DNA of 64,000 bases from CAWBQO01 sp963790965 (GTDB lineage: Bacteria > Bacteroidota > Rhodothermia > Rhodothermales > DASSAV01), in contig CAWBQO010000006.1 in NCBI GenBank assembly GCA_963790965.1, positions 186,001 through 250,000 of the forward strand. The letters are read 5' to 3'. A program made the translations under genes and the position numbers. The notes under the pieces were generated by a model. The model had not been told where the DNA came from, did not search any database, and saw only the letters and a list, made by a program, of their open reading frames with translations. The number at the start of each line of letters is the position of its first letter. Position 1 is the first letter of the stretch. Below are positions 9,658 through 18,488 of this stretch, piece after piece.

Positions 9658-11022
9658 ATGCCTGCCCGCTCCGTAAATCCTTTCACCGAGAAAGAGATCG
9701 CCCGCTACGCATACCTTTCGCCTCAGGAACTCGACGAACGGCTCGGCCGAGCAGCATCGGCGTTCGAGGCCCACCGGCACACCTCCTTTGCCGAACGCGC
9801 GGAAAAGATGAACCGGCTCGCCAGCCGGTTGGAGTCTGACGCGCGCCGGCTCGGGGAGATCATGACGCGCGAAATGGGTAAGCCCATCGCCGAGGCAGTC
9901 GCGGAGGTGAAAAAGTGCGCGCTCGCGTGCCGCTTCTACGCCGAACATGCGGAAGGCTTTATGGCCGACGAGGCGGTTAGCACCGACGCTGCAAAGAGCT
10001 ACGTTGCCTATCAGCCCTTCGGAGCCGTTCTCGCGGTGATGCCGTGGAACTTCCCCTTCTGGCAGGTTTTCCGCTTTGCCGCTCCGGCAGTCATGGCCGG
10101 CAACGTAGGGCTACTCAAGCACGCTTCCAACGTTATGGGGTGCGCAGTCGCTATCGAGGACCTCTTCCGGCAGGCCGGCTTCGACGCCGACGAGTTTCAG
10201 TCGCTCATCATCTCCTCCGATGCGGTCGAGGGCGTCATCGCCGATCCGCGGGTGCAGGCGGCAACCGTGACCGGCAGCACGGCGGCGGGCAGATCCGTCG
10301 GTGCGGCGGCGGGAAAACACCTGAAACCCTCCGTTCTCGAACTCGGCGGCTCGGATGCCTTTATCGTTCTGGCAGATGCGGACATCGAACGGGCCGTCGA
10401 ACTCGGCGTGCGCGGGCGAATGCAGAACAACGCGCAGAGCTGCATTGCAGCCAAACGCTTCATCGTCGAGGCTCCGGTGGCGCGCGCGTTCTGCCGCCGG
10501 TTCGTCGAGCGAATGAAGGCGCTCCGCCTCGGCGACCCGATGGACGAGAACACGGAAGTCGGCCCCCTCGCGCGAGCGGACTTGCGGGAGGAGATTCACG
10601 ACCAGGTGGAGCGGGCGCTTGGCGAGGGTGCGAAGCTTCTGACCGGGGGCGAGATTCCCGGAGGCACCGGCTACTTCTATCCACCTACAGTGATCGAGCA
10701 TGTAAAGCCGGGAATGGTGCCTTTCGAAGAGGAGATCTTCGGTCCCGTGGCGTCGATCTCGATAGCATCGGATGCCGATCATGCCCTCGAACTCGCCAAT
10801 GCGACGCCTTTTGGGCTTGGCGGTGCCGTGTTCACGGAGGACCTTGCAAAGGGTGAGGCCGTGGCGCTGCGCCTGGAGGCGGGCTGCGCCTTCGTCAACA
10901 GCATCGTAAAGAGCGACCCGAGGATGCCTTTCGGCGGCATCAAAGGAAGCGGCTACGGACGCGAACTCTCCTCGCAGGGACTGCGGGCGTTCGTAAACAC
11001 CAAGACCGTCTGGATTGACTAA
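9658..11022 (+). CDS. Aldehyde dehydrogenase, probably succinate-semialdehyde dehydrogenase
   Basis: NAD(P)-dependent aldehyde dehydrogenase, 454 aa. Seen: the Rossmann cofactor region with VTGSTAAGRSVG, catalytic Glu in VLELGGSDAFIVL, and the nucleophilic Cys in NNAQSCIAAKRFIV. The short N-terminus (VNPFTEKE) and PFGGIKGSGYGRELSSQG C-terminal part resemble the YneI/Sad group, which oxidises succinate semialdehyde to succinate. That substrate is inferred from family resemblance. It is divergent from rnc, with no GABA genes nearby. Confidence 0.92.
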   Translation: MPARSVNPFTEKEIARYAYLSPQELDERLGRAASAFEAHRHTSFAERAEKMNRLASRLESDARRLGEIMTREMGKPIAEAVAEVKKCALACRFYAEHAEGFMADEAVSTDAAKSYVAYQPFGAVLAVMPWNFPFWQVFRFAAPAVMAGNVGLLKHASNVMGCAVAIEDLFRQAGFDADEFQSLIISSDAVEGVIADPRVQAATVTGSTAAGRSVGAAAGKHLKPSVLELGGSDAFIVLADADIERAVELGVRGRMQNNAQSCIAAKRFIVEAPVARAFCRRFVERMKALRLGDPMDENTEVGPLARADLREEIHDQVERALGEGAKLLTGGEIPGGTGYFYPPTVIEHVKPGMVPFEEEIFGPVASISIASDADHALELANATPFGLGGAVFTEDLAKGEAVALRLEAGCAFVNSIVKSDPRMPFGGIKGSGYGRELSSQGLRAFVNTKTVWID

Positions 11023-11115
11023 CCGGCGGTTGGGAGAACGCGGGGCGGCCGAGCGCCGCCGGTGCCGGGCGGGACTGCCTTATATTAGGTTTTTCGCGCT
11101 CCTACTCCTGCCGGT

Positions 11116-12315
11116 ATGCCCGACGCCGCCCCGACTGCCATGCTTCAAGATCCGAGGGCAGTCTTCGCCTACCTCGCGGGGGTGATGGCGGTTATTTTCT
11201 GGCTGAGCGGCGTTCGGGCGCTGGAGCGCATTTTCCGGGTGCTGCCGGCGGTGCTTTTCGTCTATTTCGTCCCGACTATCTCCACCACGCTCGGCATCAC
11301 GCCGCCCTCCTCGCCAGTCTACGAGTGGATGACGACGTACCTGCTGCCGGTCGCCCTGCTGCTCCTCATGATCTCCGTCGACGTCCCGGCGATTCTGCGC
11401 CTCGGCGGACTCGCGCTCGTGATGATGCTGGCGGGAACGCTCGGCACGGTCGTTGGCGGACCGGTGGCGTTCTTCGTCTTCCAACACTGGCTGCCTCCCG
11501 AAGCCTGGAAGGGACTCGCGGCCCTCTCCGGGAGCTGGATCGGAGGAACCGCCAACCTCGTTGCCATTGCCGAAAGTGTCGGCACCCCGGACTCCATCAT
11601 GGGGCCGGTCATCGTGGTGGACACCGTCGTCGGCTACGGCTGGATGGCCGTCCTGCTGCTGATGAGCGGCTGGCAAGGGCGCTATGACGCCGCCGTAGGC
11701 GCGCGCCTCGATGCCATCGAGGAGACGAACCGCCATCTCGCCTCGCTCGATGCGCACCGCCATCCTATCACGATCCGGCACACCGCCGTCATCGCAGGGA
11801 TGGGGTTTGCCGGAGCCATTCTGGCCGTCAAGGCAGGCCAGAAGCTGCCGGCCCTCGGAGATCCTACCATCATAAGTCAGACCACATGGGCCGTGCTGAT
11901 CGTCGTCACGGTGGGGCTGGCACTCTCCTTTACGCGCGTCAGGGAGATCGAGACCTACGGCGCGTCGAGGCTCGGCTACGTGGCGCTCTACCTGCTGCTC
12001 ACCGCCATCGGCGCGCAGGCCGACTTGAAGGCGGTGCTCGCCGCCCCCGCCTTTCTCGCGGCCGGACTGCTCTGGATGGCCGTTCACATCTCCATCCTCT
12101 TCCTCGTCGCGCGGCTCGTGCGCGCGCCGCTTCTCTTCGTCGCGACGGGAAGCATGGCGAACATAGGCGGCCCTGCGTCCGCTCCCATCGTGGCGGGCGT
12201 GTACCATCCAGCGATGGCACCCGTCGGACTACTCATGGCCGTGGCCGGCTACATTCTCGGCATCTACGCCGCGCTCGGCTGCGCCTGGATACTCGGGGCC
12301 ATGGCCGGCGCTTAG
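11116..12315 (+). CDS. DUF819 family integral membrane protein
   Basis: Multi-pass inner-membrane protein of 399 aa with about ten hydrophobic helices. Family marks include LSGSWIGGTANLVAIAE and, near the end, SMANIGGPASAPIVAG, two glycine-rich re-entrant-like stretches typical of DUF819 (YjcL-like) proteins. The family looks like a secondary transporter, but the substrate is unknown here. A hydrophilic loop lies in the middle (about residues 190-215). Its stop codon overlaps the stop of the convergent metG in the shared bases TTAG (12312-12315). Confidence 0.85.
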   Translation: MPDAAPTAMLQDPRAVFAYLAGVMAVIFWLSGVRALERIFRVLPAVLFVYFVPTISTTLGITPPSSPVYEWMTTYLLPVALLLLMISVDVPAILRLGGLALVMMLAGTLGTVVGGPVAFFVFQHWLPPEAWKGLAALSGSWIGGTANLVAIAESVGTPDSIMGPVIVVDTVVGYGWMAVLLLMSGWQGRYDAAVGARLDAIEETNRHLASLDAHRHPITIRHTAVIAGMGFAGAILAVKAGQKLPALGDPTIISQTTWAVLIVVTVGLALSFTRVREIETYGASRLGYVALYLLLTAIGAQADLKAVLAAPAFLAAGLLWMAVHISILFLVARLVRAPLLFVATGSMANIGGPASAPIVAGVYHPAMAPVGLLMAVAGYILGIYAALGCAWILGAMAGA

Positions 12316-14438
12316 CGGATGACCGCGCCGTCTTCACCACCGGACGTAAGGGGGGACAAGCGGCCTTCCCGGTCTTCCGCCATGAGGAGCATTCCCTGGC
12401 TCTCGAAGCCCCGTAGCTTGCGCGGCGCGAGGTTTGCCACCACTGCCACCTTGCGGCCGACGAGTTCTTCAGGCGTCATCTGCTCGGCTACGCCAGCGAG
12501 AATCTGCCGCTTCTCAAAGCCGAGGTCGACTTCGAGCCGCAGGAGCTTGTCTGCTTTCGGCACGCGCTCGGCCAGGATGACGGTGCCCATGCGGAGGTCA
12601 ACCTTCGCAAAGTCGTCGTAGACGATCTCCTCTTTCAGCGGCCCGAACGGCTTTGCTTCTTCGGCGGGTTGCGCTTCATTCTGACTTTCTGCGGGCGCAT
12701 CGGCACCCTGCTGCAGCTTGTTAAATTGCGCTTCGATGGCTTCGTCCTCTATTTTGGTGAATAGGATGTCGGGGGTGCCGAGCCGGTGCCCGGCTTCTAA
12801 TAGGGGCTGCCCGGCCTCGTCCCAGCCGCGCCCTTGCGTTGAATCGCCGCCGGGCAAACTGCTTCGCACGCCCGTCAGGTTCAGCATGTCACGCAGTCGA
12901 TCGGCTGCAAACGGAACGACTGGTTCCATCAGAATGGATAGGGCGGCGCAGATCTGAAGGGAAACATAGACCGTGTTCGCGCACGCCTGCGGATCCGTCT
13001 TCCGCGTGTGCCACGGCTCGGTGTCGTTGAAGTATTTGTTACCGAGCCGCGCGAGGTTCATCGTCTCGAACACCGCTTCCCTGTTGCGGAAGGCGTCATA
13101 AGCCGCGCCGATCCTGGCGGGAAATTCGGCAAGTGCCGCCAGCGCCTCGCGGTCGGTCTCGCTCGGTGAGACGAGTTCGGGCACCTGGCCGTCGAACATC
13201 CGTTGCGCGAACGTGAGCGTCCGATTGACAAAGTTGCCGAGCACGTCGGCCAGCTCGGAATTAACCCGCGCCTGAAAATCGGACCAGGAGAAATCGGCGT
13301 CCTTCGTTTCCGGCAGGGTGCAGGCAAGCGCGTATCGGAGAAGGTCCGGCGGGAAGGCATCCAGATACTCGTGCAGCCACACGGCCCAGCCGCGACTCGT
13401 GGAAAGCTTGCGTCCCTCCAGGTTCAGGAACTCGTTGGCGGGCACGTTCTCCGGCAACACATAGCGCCCCTCCGCCATGAGCACGGCCGGAAACATGAGG
13501 CAGTGAAAGACGATGTTGTCTTTGCCGATAAAGTGGATGAGCCGCGTCTGCTCGTCCTGCCAGTAGGTGCGCCAGCGCTCCGGGTCGCCCTCCTGCTCCG
13601 CCCATTCGCGCGTGGCGGAGATATAGCCGATGGGCGCGTCGAACCAGACGTAAATCACTTTGCCGTCGGCGGAGACCCCTGCCGCTTCGGCAACATCCGG
13701 CGGGACGGGCACGCCCCAGGGGATGTCGCGCGTCATCGCACGGTCCTTCAATCCCTCGGCGAGCCAACTACGCACCTGCCCGAGCACGTTAGGCTTCCAC
13801 TCCGGATGCGTCTCGATCCAGGCAGCGAGCTTCTCTTGCCAGTCGCCAAGCGGCAGGTACCAATGCAGCGTTTCGCGCAGCTCCGGCACCGCCTGCGTCA
13901 GCGCGCTGCGTGGATCGATAAGTTCGGTAGGACTCAGCGAAGTGCCGCACCGCTCGCACTGATCGCCATAAGCATCTTCGTAGCCGCAAACGGGGCAAGT
14001 GCCGCGCACAAAACGGTCTGCGAGAAAGATACCGGCTTCAGGGTCGAAGAGCTGCCTTTCCGCCTTGATCTTGAACGCGCCTTTTTCCGCGAGCGTACGA
14101 AAGATCTCCTGAGAGGTGCGCCGGTGCATGTCGGACGTCGTTCGGCCATAATAGTCGAAGCTCATGCCGAAGCGTTCAAAGCTCTCCTTGATGACGCTAT
14201 GATAGCGATCCACGACCTCCTGCGGCGTGACGCCCTCGTTGTAGGCGCGCATCATGATCGCGACGCCCATCTCATCCGAGCCGCAGATATAAACGAGATC
14301 CCGGCCTTTTAGGCGGCTGTAACGACAATACAGATCGCCGGGAAGGTACGCGCCGGCCAGATGGCCCAGGTGCAGCGGGCCGTTCGCGTACGGTAGCGCA
14401 GAAGTGACGAGGGTGCGTTTGAACTCCGGGAGAGACAT
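12312..14438 (-). CDS. metG: Methionyl-tRNA synthetase
   Basis: Class I aminoacyl-tRNA synthetase that charges tRNA-Met. The HIGH motif is HLGH in PLHLGHLAGAYLPGD. A zinc knuckle CPVCGYEDAYGDQCERCG sits in the connective peptide. The KMSKS-equivalent is KLSTS in EGRKLSTSRGWAVW, as in the MetRS1 type. The C-terminal EMAP/Arc1p-like tRNA-binding domain (VDLRMGTVILAERVP to NLAPRKLRGFESQGM) gives dimerisation. The start was chosen at 14438 (MSLPEFKRTLVT), since the frame upstream to 14540 is low-complexity and outside the family. Length 708 aa. Confidence 0.96.
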   Translation of the reverse strand: MSLPEFKRTLVTSALPYANGPLHLGHLAGAYLPGDLYCRYSRLKGRDLVYICGSDEMGVAIMMRAYNEGVTPQEVVDRYHSVIKESFERFGMSFDYYGRTTSDMHRRTSQEIFRTLAEKGAFKIKAERQLFDPEAGIFLADRFVRGTCPVCGYEDAYGDQCERCGTSLSPTELIDPRSALTQAVPELRETLHWYLPLGDWQEKLAAWIETHPEWKPNVLGQVRSWLAEGLKDRAMTRDIPWGVPVPPDVAEAAGVSADGKVIYVWFDAPIGYISATREWAEQEGDPERWRTYWQDEQTRLIHFIGKDNIVFHCLMFPAVLMAEGRYVLPENVPANEFLNLEGRKLSTSRGWAVWLHEYLDAFPPDLLRYALACTLPETKDADFSWSDFQARVNSELADVLGNFVNRTLTFAQRMFDGQVPELVSPSETDREALAALAEFPARIGAAYDAFRNREAVFETMNLARLGNKYFNDTEPWHTRKTDPQACANTVYVSLQICAALSILMEPVVPFAADRLRDMLNLTGVRSSLPGGDSTQGRGWDEAGQPLLEAGHRLGTPDILFTKIEDEAIEAQFNKLQQGADAPAESQNEAQPAEEAKPFGPLKEEIVYDDFAKVDLRMGTVILAERVPKADKLLRLEVDLGFEKRQILAGVAEQMTPEELVGRKVAVVANLAPRKLRGFESQGMLLMAEDREGRLSPLTSGGEDGAVIR

Positions 14439-14598
14439 ATTGAGCGTCGAGGGAGAAGCCTTTGCAGAGACGGTGTAATAGCCGCATGGTACGAACGCCC
14501 CGGCCCGCGTGTTCGGCTGCCGCGAAAGAAGAGCGCGCAAATTGATGCTCGGTGCGTAGATTGCGCCATCTCAACCGAACCCATTCAGTCTGCCCGCC

Positions 14599-15204
14599 AT
14601 GCCAGCAACCGCCTTTCCGCCGCGCACCGCCGAGATCCACCGACAAACCAACGAGACGGACGTGTTCGTGCGGTTGCGGCTCGACGAGGACTTGTCCTAT
14701 GAGAATGCCACCGGCGTCGGTTTCCTGGACCACATGCTGGACCTTTTGGCCCGCCATGGCCGCTTCGGCCTTGAAGTGCGGTGCAAGGGCGACCTGCACA
14801 TCGACGACCATCATACGGTCGAGGACGTTGGCATTGCGCTCGGCACGGCGTTCAGAGAAGCCCTCGGCGATAAGGCATTCGTTGCCCGCTACGGTCACGC
14901 CTATGTCCCGATGGATGAAACGCTGGCCCGCGCCGTCGTGGACCTCTCCGGCCGCTTTTACCTTCACTTCGACGCTGCCTTCGAGCGGGAACGCGTTGGG
15001 GACCTCTCGACCGACATGGTGAGGCACTTCTGGTATTCCTTTGCAGAACAGCTGCGCTGCAACCTGCATCTGACGGTCCTCTACGGCGGCAATGACCACC
15101 ACCGCATCGAGGCTCTGTTTAAGGCCGCCGCCCGCGCGCTGATGTCCGCCGTAGTGCGGGACGAGGCAAATGGAAAGGTTGCCTCGACCAAAGGAACCCT
15201 GTAG
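14599..15204 (+). CDS. hisB: Imidazoleglycerol-phosphate dehydratase
   Basis: Manganese enzyme of histidine biosynthesis that converts imidazoleglycerol phosphate to imidazoleacetol phosphate. Family signatures: GFLDHMLDLLARHG, DDHHTVEDVGIALG, and GGNDHHRIEALFKA near the C-terminus. At 201 aa it is the monofunctional form, without the phosphatase domain found in E. coli HisB. No other his genes are next to it, so the pathway is scattered. Confidence 0.97.
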   Translation: MPATAFPPRTAEIHRQTNETDVFVRLRLDEDLSYENATGVGFLDHMLDLLARHGRFGLEVRCKGDLHIDDHHTVEDVGIALGTAFREALGDKAFVARYGHAYVPMDETLARAVVDLSGRFYLHFDAAFERERVGDLSTDMVRHFWYSFAEQLRCNLHLTVLYGGNDHHRIEALFKAAARALMSAVVRDEANGKVASTKGTL

Positions 15205-15220
15205 ACGCCCCTCACAACCC

Positions 15221-15246
15221 GGTCCCGTCGGAATGCAGCCGGGACC
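15221..15246 (+). terminator. Hairpin after hisB
   Basis: GGTCCCG (15221-15227) and CGGGACC (15240-15246) form a perfect 7-bp stem 17 bases after the hisB stop, followed by TCTT. It is a weak candidate for an intrinsic terminator or a 3'-end stem. Confidence 0.35.
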
Positions 15247-15285
15247 TCTTCGCCTGTCCATTACCCTTCATTTGCGCCACCGAAT

Positions 15286-16110
15286 ATGCTTGACAACCAG
15301 ACAATCGCCGTGATCGGGGCGGGAAACATCGGGCGCGCGCTCATTGGCGGGCTGCTCAGCGGCAAAGAGGTGGATGCCGGGCACATCCGCGCGGCGCGGC
15401 GCAACCCTGCCATGCTTGACGACCTGAAGACGCAGTTCCCCGGCATTCAAGCGGGATCGGACAATGTCAACGCCGTGACGGGAGCAAGCATCGTTGTGCT
15501 CGCCGTCAAGCCGCAAATGGCAGCCGATGTGCTGGCGGAAATCAGGAGCCATCTGAACGAACAGATGCTCTTCGTTTCCGTTCTCGCGGGGGTGACGACC
15601 GATACGCTTCGGGAAACGATTGGAATCGATATTCCCGTCGTCCGCACGATGCCGAACACGCCCATGCTGGTCGATGAAGGGGCGACCGCGATCTCGTCCG
15701 GCCGCTTCGCAACCGAAGAACACCTGGCCCTGGTCCGGCGCATGTTCGAAGCCGTCGGAAAGGTTGAGATCGTCCCCGAGTACCTGATGGACGCCGTGAC
15801 GGGGCTTTCCGGCAGCGGGCCGGCCTACGTGTATATGTTCGTCGAGGCGCTCACCGACGCGGGCGTCAAACAGGGACTGCCCCGCCCCACCGCCCTTCGC
15901 CTGGCGGCGCAGACGGTCTACGGCGCGGCCAAACTGGTGATCGAAACCGGCAAGCACCCCGCCATCTTGCGAGACGAGGTCACCACTCCCGGCGGGACGG
16001 CCATCGCCGCCGTGGCGGAGCTTGAAAGCCATGGCCTTCGCACGATGCTCATCAACGCCGTCGCAACAGCCACCGCGCGCTCGGAGGAGCTGAGCCGGGT
16101 GAAGAAGTGA
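15286..16110 (+). CDS. proC: Pyrroline-5-carboxylate reductase
   Basis: Last step of proline biosynthesis, reducing 1-pyrroline-5-carboxylate with NAD(P)H. The Rossmann motif IAVIGAGNIGRALIGGLL starts at residue 6, and the substrate and dimer region carries the signature DEVTTPGGTAIAAVAELE with the helix LRLAAQTVYGAAKL before it. Length 274 aa, normal for the family. It follows hisB on the same strand after about 80 bases containing a hairpin, so it may have its own transcript. Confidence 0.97.
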   Translation: MLDNQTIAVIGAGNIGRALIGGLLSGKEVDAGHIRAARRNPAMLDDLKTQFPGIQAGSDNVNAVTGASIVVLAVKPQMAADVLAEIRSHLNEQMLFVSVLAGVTTDTLRETIGIDIPVVRTMPNTPMLVDEGATAISSGRFATEEHLALVRRMFEAVGKVEIVPEYLMDAVTGLSGSGPAYVYMFVEALTDAGVKQGLPRPTALRLAAQTVYGAAKLVIETGKHPAILRDEVTTPGGTAIAAVAELESHGLRTMLINAVATATARSEELSRVKK

Positions 16111-16194
16111 CTCCGGCGGGGCGGGGCGGCCATGGGTTGCGGAAACCTATTGGTCCCCTTAAGTTTAATCCCCGAACATCCGAACGCGCGCTGC

Positions 16195-16479
16195 ATGAAC
16201 ATGGACGTTTCCTTCTCTGAAGCAAAAGCCCGGTTTCAACAGCTTTGGGATGCGTCTGTCTCGAGTCGAGAACCTGTCTACATTCGCCGCCGCGGAGGGG
16301 AAGGAATGGCGATGCTCCCGATAGCCGAGCTTGAGGGACTTATCGCAACCGCCCATCTCTTACGATCCCCCCGGAACGCTGATCGCCTGCGATCGGCCCT
16401 CGACCGGGCGCGGAGCGGAGAGGGTGAACCGGTGGACATCACGACCCTTAAGAAAGATTTGGGACTCGATGGCGACTGA
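16195..16479 (+). CDS. Type II antitoxin, YefM/Phd family
   Basis: 94-residue antitoxin. The N-terminal DNA-binding half has the Phd/YefM pattern VSFSEAKARFQQLWD, EPVYIRRRGGE and PIAELEGL. The second half, with AHLLRSPRNADRLRSAL and RARSGEG, is the part of YefM that wraps the toxin. The ATG at 16195 (MNMDVSF) fits the family start; an upstream frame extension does not. It overlaps the toxin gene by 11 bases, the usual coupled order. It would repress its own promoter, but no operator was picked out in the 85 bases upstream. Confidence 0.88.
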   Translation: MNMDVSFSEAKARFQQLWDASVSSREPVYIRRRGGEGMAMLPIAELEGLIATAHLLRSPRNADRLRSALDRARSGEGEPVDITTLKKDLGLDGD

Positions 16480-16690
16480 GTCCCGCAAGGCTCGGGAAGC
16501 TGTGTTTCAGCCGGAGTTCCGGGATGACCTGAGCTACTGGATCGAGACGGATCGCAGGACTGCGCGTCGCTTGATGAACCTGGTGGAGGCGGTTATGCGC
16601 GAGCCTTTCAGCGGCATCGGCGAGCCGGAGCCACTAAAAGGTCTCGTCTCGGGTGTGTGGTCGCGCCGCATCCGGCCTCGCGAGACGTGA
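16469..16690 (+). pseudogene. YoeB-type toxin, C-terminally truncated
   Basis: Reads as YoeB through FRDDLSYWIETD, then FSGIGEPEPLKG and VWSRRI, then diverges to RPRET and a stop at residue 74. YoeB is normally about 84 residues. The lost tail carries the EHRLVY segment with the catalytic Arg and the terminal CRYHY with the catalytic His. None of the three forward frames after 16670 restores EHRLVY. The mRNA endonuclease is therefore probably inactive, leaving the antitoxin as an orphan regulator. The loss looks like a small deletion or substitution rather than one frameshift. Confidence 0.8.
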
Positions 16691-16755
16691 CCCGCAGAAT
16701 GTGAGTGCGAAGGCACCTTGCAGCCTGCAACGTTGAGCGTGCTTGAGTGCCGCTG

Positions 16756-17706
16756 TCACGGCAGTAGCAAGTAAACATAGACGCCGTAGCCGGCAAGCAG
16801 CAAGGCTCCCTCGACGCGCGTGAGGCAGAAGCCGGTGCGCATGAGCGGCAGGAGCAGCACCGCGAAAAAAAGCATCGCGCCGAGGTCGAAAGGCCGAATG
16901 CCGCCGGTAGTCATTGGGCTGACGAGCGTCGCGAGGCCGAGAATGCCGAGCACGTTAAAGACGTTCGACCCGACGACGTTACCGACCGCGATGTCCCCCT
17001 CTTTCTTGAGCGCGGCAACCGTCGATGCAGCCAGTTCGGGCAAACTCGTTCCTATCGCCACGATCGTCAGCCCGATGACGGCTTCGCTCCACCCGAGCCG
17101 CTTCGCCATCGCAACGGCACCGGAGACGAGCAAGTCCGACCCAAAGGCGAGGAGCGCGAGGCCCACTGCCACGAAAACGAGGTCCACCGCAAGGTGGGTA
17201 CGGCGGACCGGCAGCACCGCTTCGAGATCCTTCTCCGAGAGTCCGCCGCGCTCCTTACGCGCCTGAACGACGTTGAAGGTGACGTAAGCGATCAGACCCG
17301 CCGCAAGCACCGCCCCTTCCCACCGGAGCAACCGCCCGTCCCACAAAAAAGCGATCAGAAGGAGCGTGCAGCCGATCATCACCGGCAAATCGAGGCGAAG
17401 CACTTGCGCATGGATGCGCAGCGGCCGAATGAGGGCCGAGAGTCCTAAGATGAGCGCAATGTTCGCGATGTTCGACCCGACAACGTTGCCTATCGAAAGA
17501 GGACCCTGTCCTGCGGAGGCCGCCTGCACGCTCACGACCAGTTCAGGACTACTCGTGCCGAGCGCCACGACGGTCAGCCCGATCACGAGGGGGGTGAGTC
17601 CCGCCCGAAGCGCGAGCGCCGCCGATCCGCGTACCAGTCCCTCCGCGCCGAGGAGCAGGAGCACAAATCCGCCCGCGATGCTCATCAGGCTCGACACTGT
17701 GTTCAT
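16756..17706 (-). CDS. Sodium/calcium exchanger family (CaCA) membrane protein
   Basis: 316-residue antiporter of the YrbG type with ten or eleven predicted helices and the two inverted alpha repeats. Each repeat carries the ion-binding signature: VALGTSSPELVVS in the N-terminal half and VAIGTSLPELAAS in the C-terminal half, with the partners GNVVGSNIANI and GNVVGSNVFNV. It would exchange Na+ or H+ for Ca2+ across the inner membrane. The gene stands alone on the minus strand and is convergent with the yefM/yoeB remnant. Confidence 0.93.
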   Translation of the reverse strand: MNTVSSLMSIAGGFVLLLLGAEGLVRGSAALALRAGLTPLVIGLTVVALGTSSPELVVSVQAASAGQGPLSIGNVVGSNIANIALILGLSALIRPLRIHAQVLRLDLPVMIGCTLLLIAFLWDGRLLRWEGAVLAAGLIAYVTFNVVQARKERGGLSEKDLEAVLPVRRTHLAVDLVFVAVGLALLAFGSDLLVSGAVAMAKRLGWSEAVIGLTIVAIGTSLPELAASTVAALKKEGDIAVGNVVGSNVFNVLGILGLATLVSPMTTGGIRPFDLGAMLFFAVLLLPLMRTGFCLTRVEGALLLAGYGVYVYLLLP

Positions 17707-17994
17707 AAGCGTGCGTTTTAGCTGAGCTTAGTGCCCTGTTTGTTCTTGCAAACCACACGTAAACACAAAAACCTCCACCGCCCGACTTGGGCAGCGAAGG
17801 TCTCGCGGGTTGCTGCGGCCGCCGGCTCGGTGCGCGAGCGTATTGACGACGACCGCACCTGCTATTTACAGGTGCTACTCCCCTTCCAGCGCTCTTCAAC
17901 GAACGCTGACGGGAAGGTTTCGCCCGAGACTCCTTCTTCGGCATATTCTGAACTCGTCCCCGCGCGCACTTGCGGACGCCGCGTGCAGATGCTT
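17707..17994. other. Gap between exchanger gene and MITE copy 2
   Basis: No gene was recognised. It holds a small perfect inverted repeat, GCACCTG (17855-17861) and CAGGTGC (17869-17875) with a 7-base loop, and at its right edge AGATGCTT (17987-17994), which recurs just after the element as AGATGCCTT. Confidence 0.5.
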
Positions 17995-18168
17995 AGGAGG
18001 CTGTTGAACGAATGGAACGCGCTGTATGTAGCCGGCGTCGCGGACCAAAATACCACCGCAACCTCCCCTTTGATTAGGATGTAATAGGGTGTTAGATAGC
18101 ATTCCAGTCACGTACGTTGCCGCGTAAGTCTATGATGCGCCCCATCGATAGTAAATCAACAGGCTCTC
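17995..18168 (-). mobile_element. MITE-like element, copy 2 (inverted, with target-site duplication)
   Basis: The best-preserved copy. The left end on the plus strand is AGGAGGCTGTTGAAC and the right end is GTAAATCAACAGGCTCTC, giving terminal inverted repeats of about 12 bases. Read on the minus strand it matches copy 4 (37563) along its length: CTGTTGATTTACTATCGA, then CTAACACC, AGGGGAGGTTGC and GGCTACATACAGCGCGTTC. It is flanked by AGATGCTT (17987-17994) and AGATGCCTT (18169-18177), a likely target-site duplication. It encodes no protein. Confidence 0.8.
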
Positions 18169-18195
18169 AGATGCCTTCACATTGAACGGGACACA

Positions 18196-18224
18196 TTGAC
18201 TGTCCCCGGCGTACTGCGTATTTT
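18196..18224 (+). promoter_or_regulatory. Candidate promoter of tRNA-Gln
   Basis: TTGACT (18196-18201), a 17-base spacer and TATTTT (18219-18224, reading on as TATTTTG) lie 44 bases before the tRNA. The TATTTTG core also resembles the Bacteroidota -7 element TAnnTTTG. Assigned by eye from spacing and position. Confidence 0.5.
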
Positions 18225-18267
18225 GTTATGCTCTGCTTGCAAAGCAGCCCTGGCTGCTTCCGCAGAT

Positions 18268-18338
18268 TGCCCCGTCGTCTAATGGCAGGACAGCGGCCTT
18301 TGGAGCCGTATGTGGAGGTTCGAATCCTCCCGGGGCAG
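18268..18338 (+). tRNA. tRNA-Gln (TTG anticodon)
   Basis: A 71-base cloverleaf. Acceptor TGCCCCG pairs with CGGGGCA and a G discriminator follows. The D arm is GTC-TAATGGCAG-GAC, the anticodon stem is GCGGC/GCCGT with loop CTTTGGA (anticodon TTG), and the T arm is GGAGG-TTCGAAT-CCTCC. The 3' CCA is not encoded. It sits 151 bases upstream of prs and probably shares its region of transcription. Confidence 0.95.
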
Positions 18339-18488
18339 CTTCTGAAGTATTTCGTAAAGGGTTGAGAAGAGGCGCGCCGGATGCGGCTCCTCGGCGGCTG
18401 TGCGCCGGCCGGCACCTCGCCGGCCACCGGCGCAGGCGCGCATTTGCCCCTCCGGTTTGACCTTTCACGCATCCAGCGCAAGGCTCTC

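Noticed and set aside
17731..18084. Small plus-strand frames between the exchanger and tRNA genes
   Set aside because: They run through the MITE-like element and its flank with no family likeness or ribosome-binding site.
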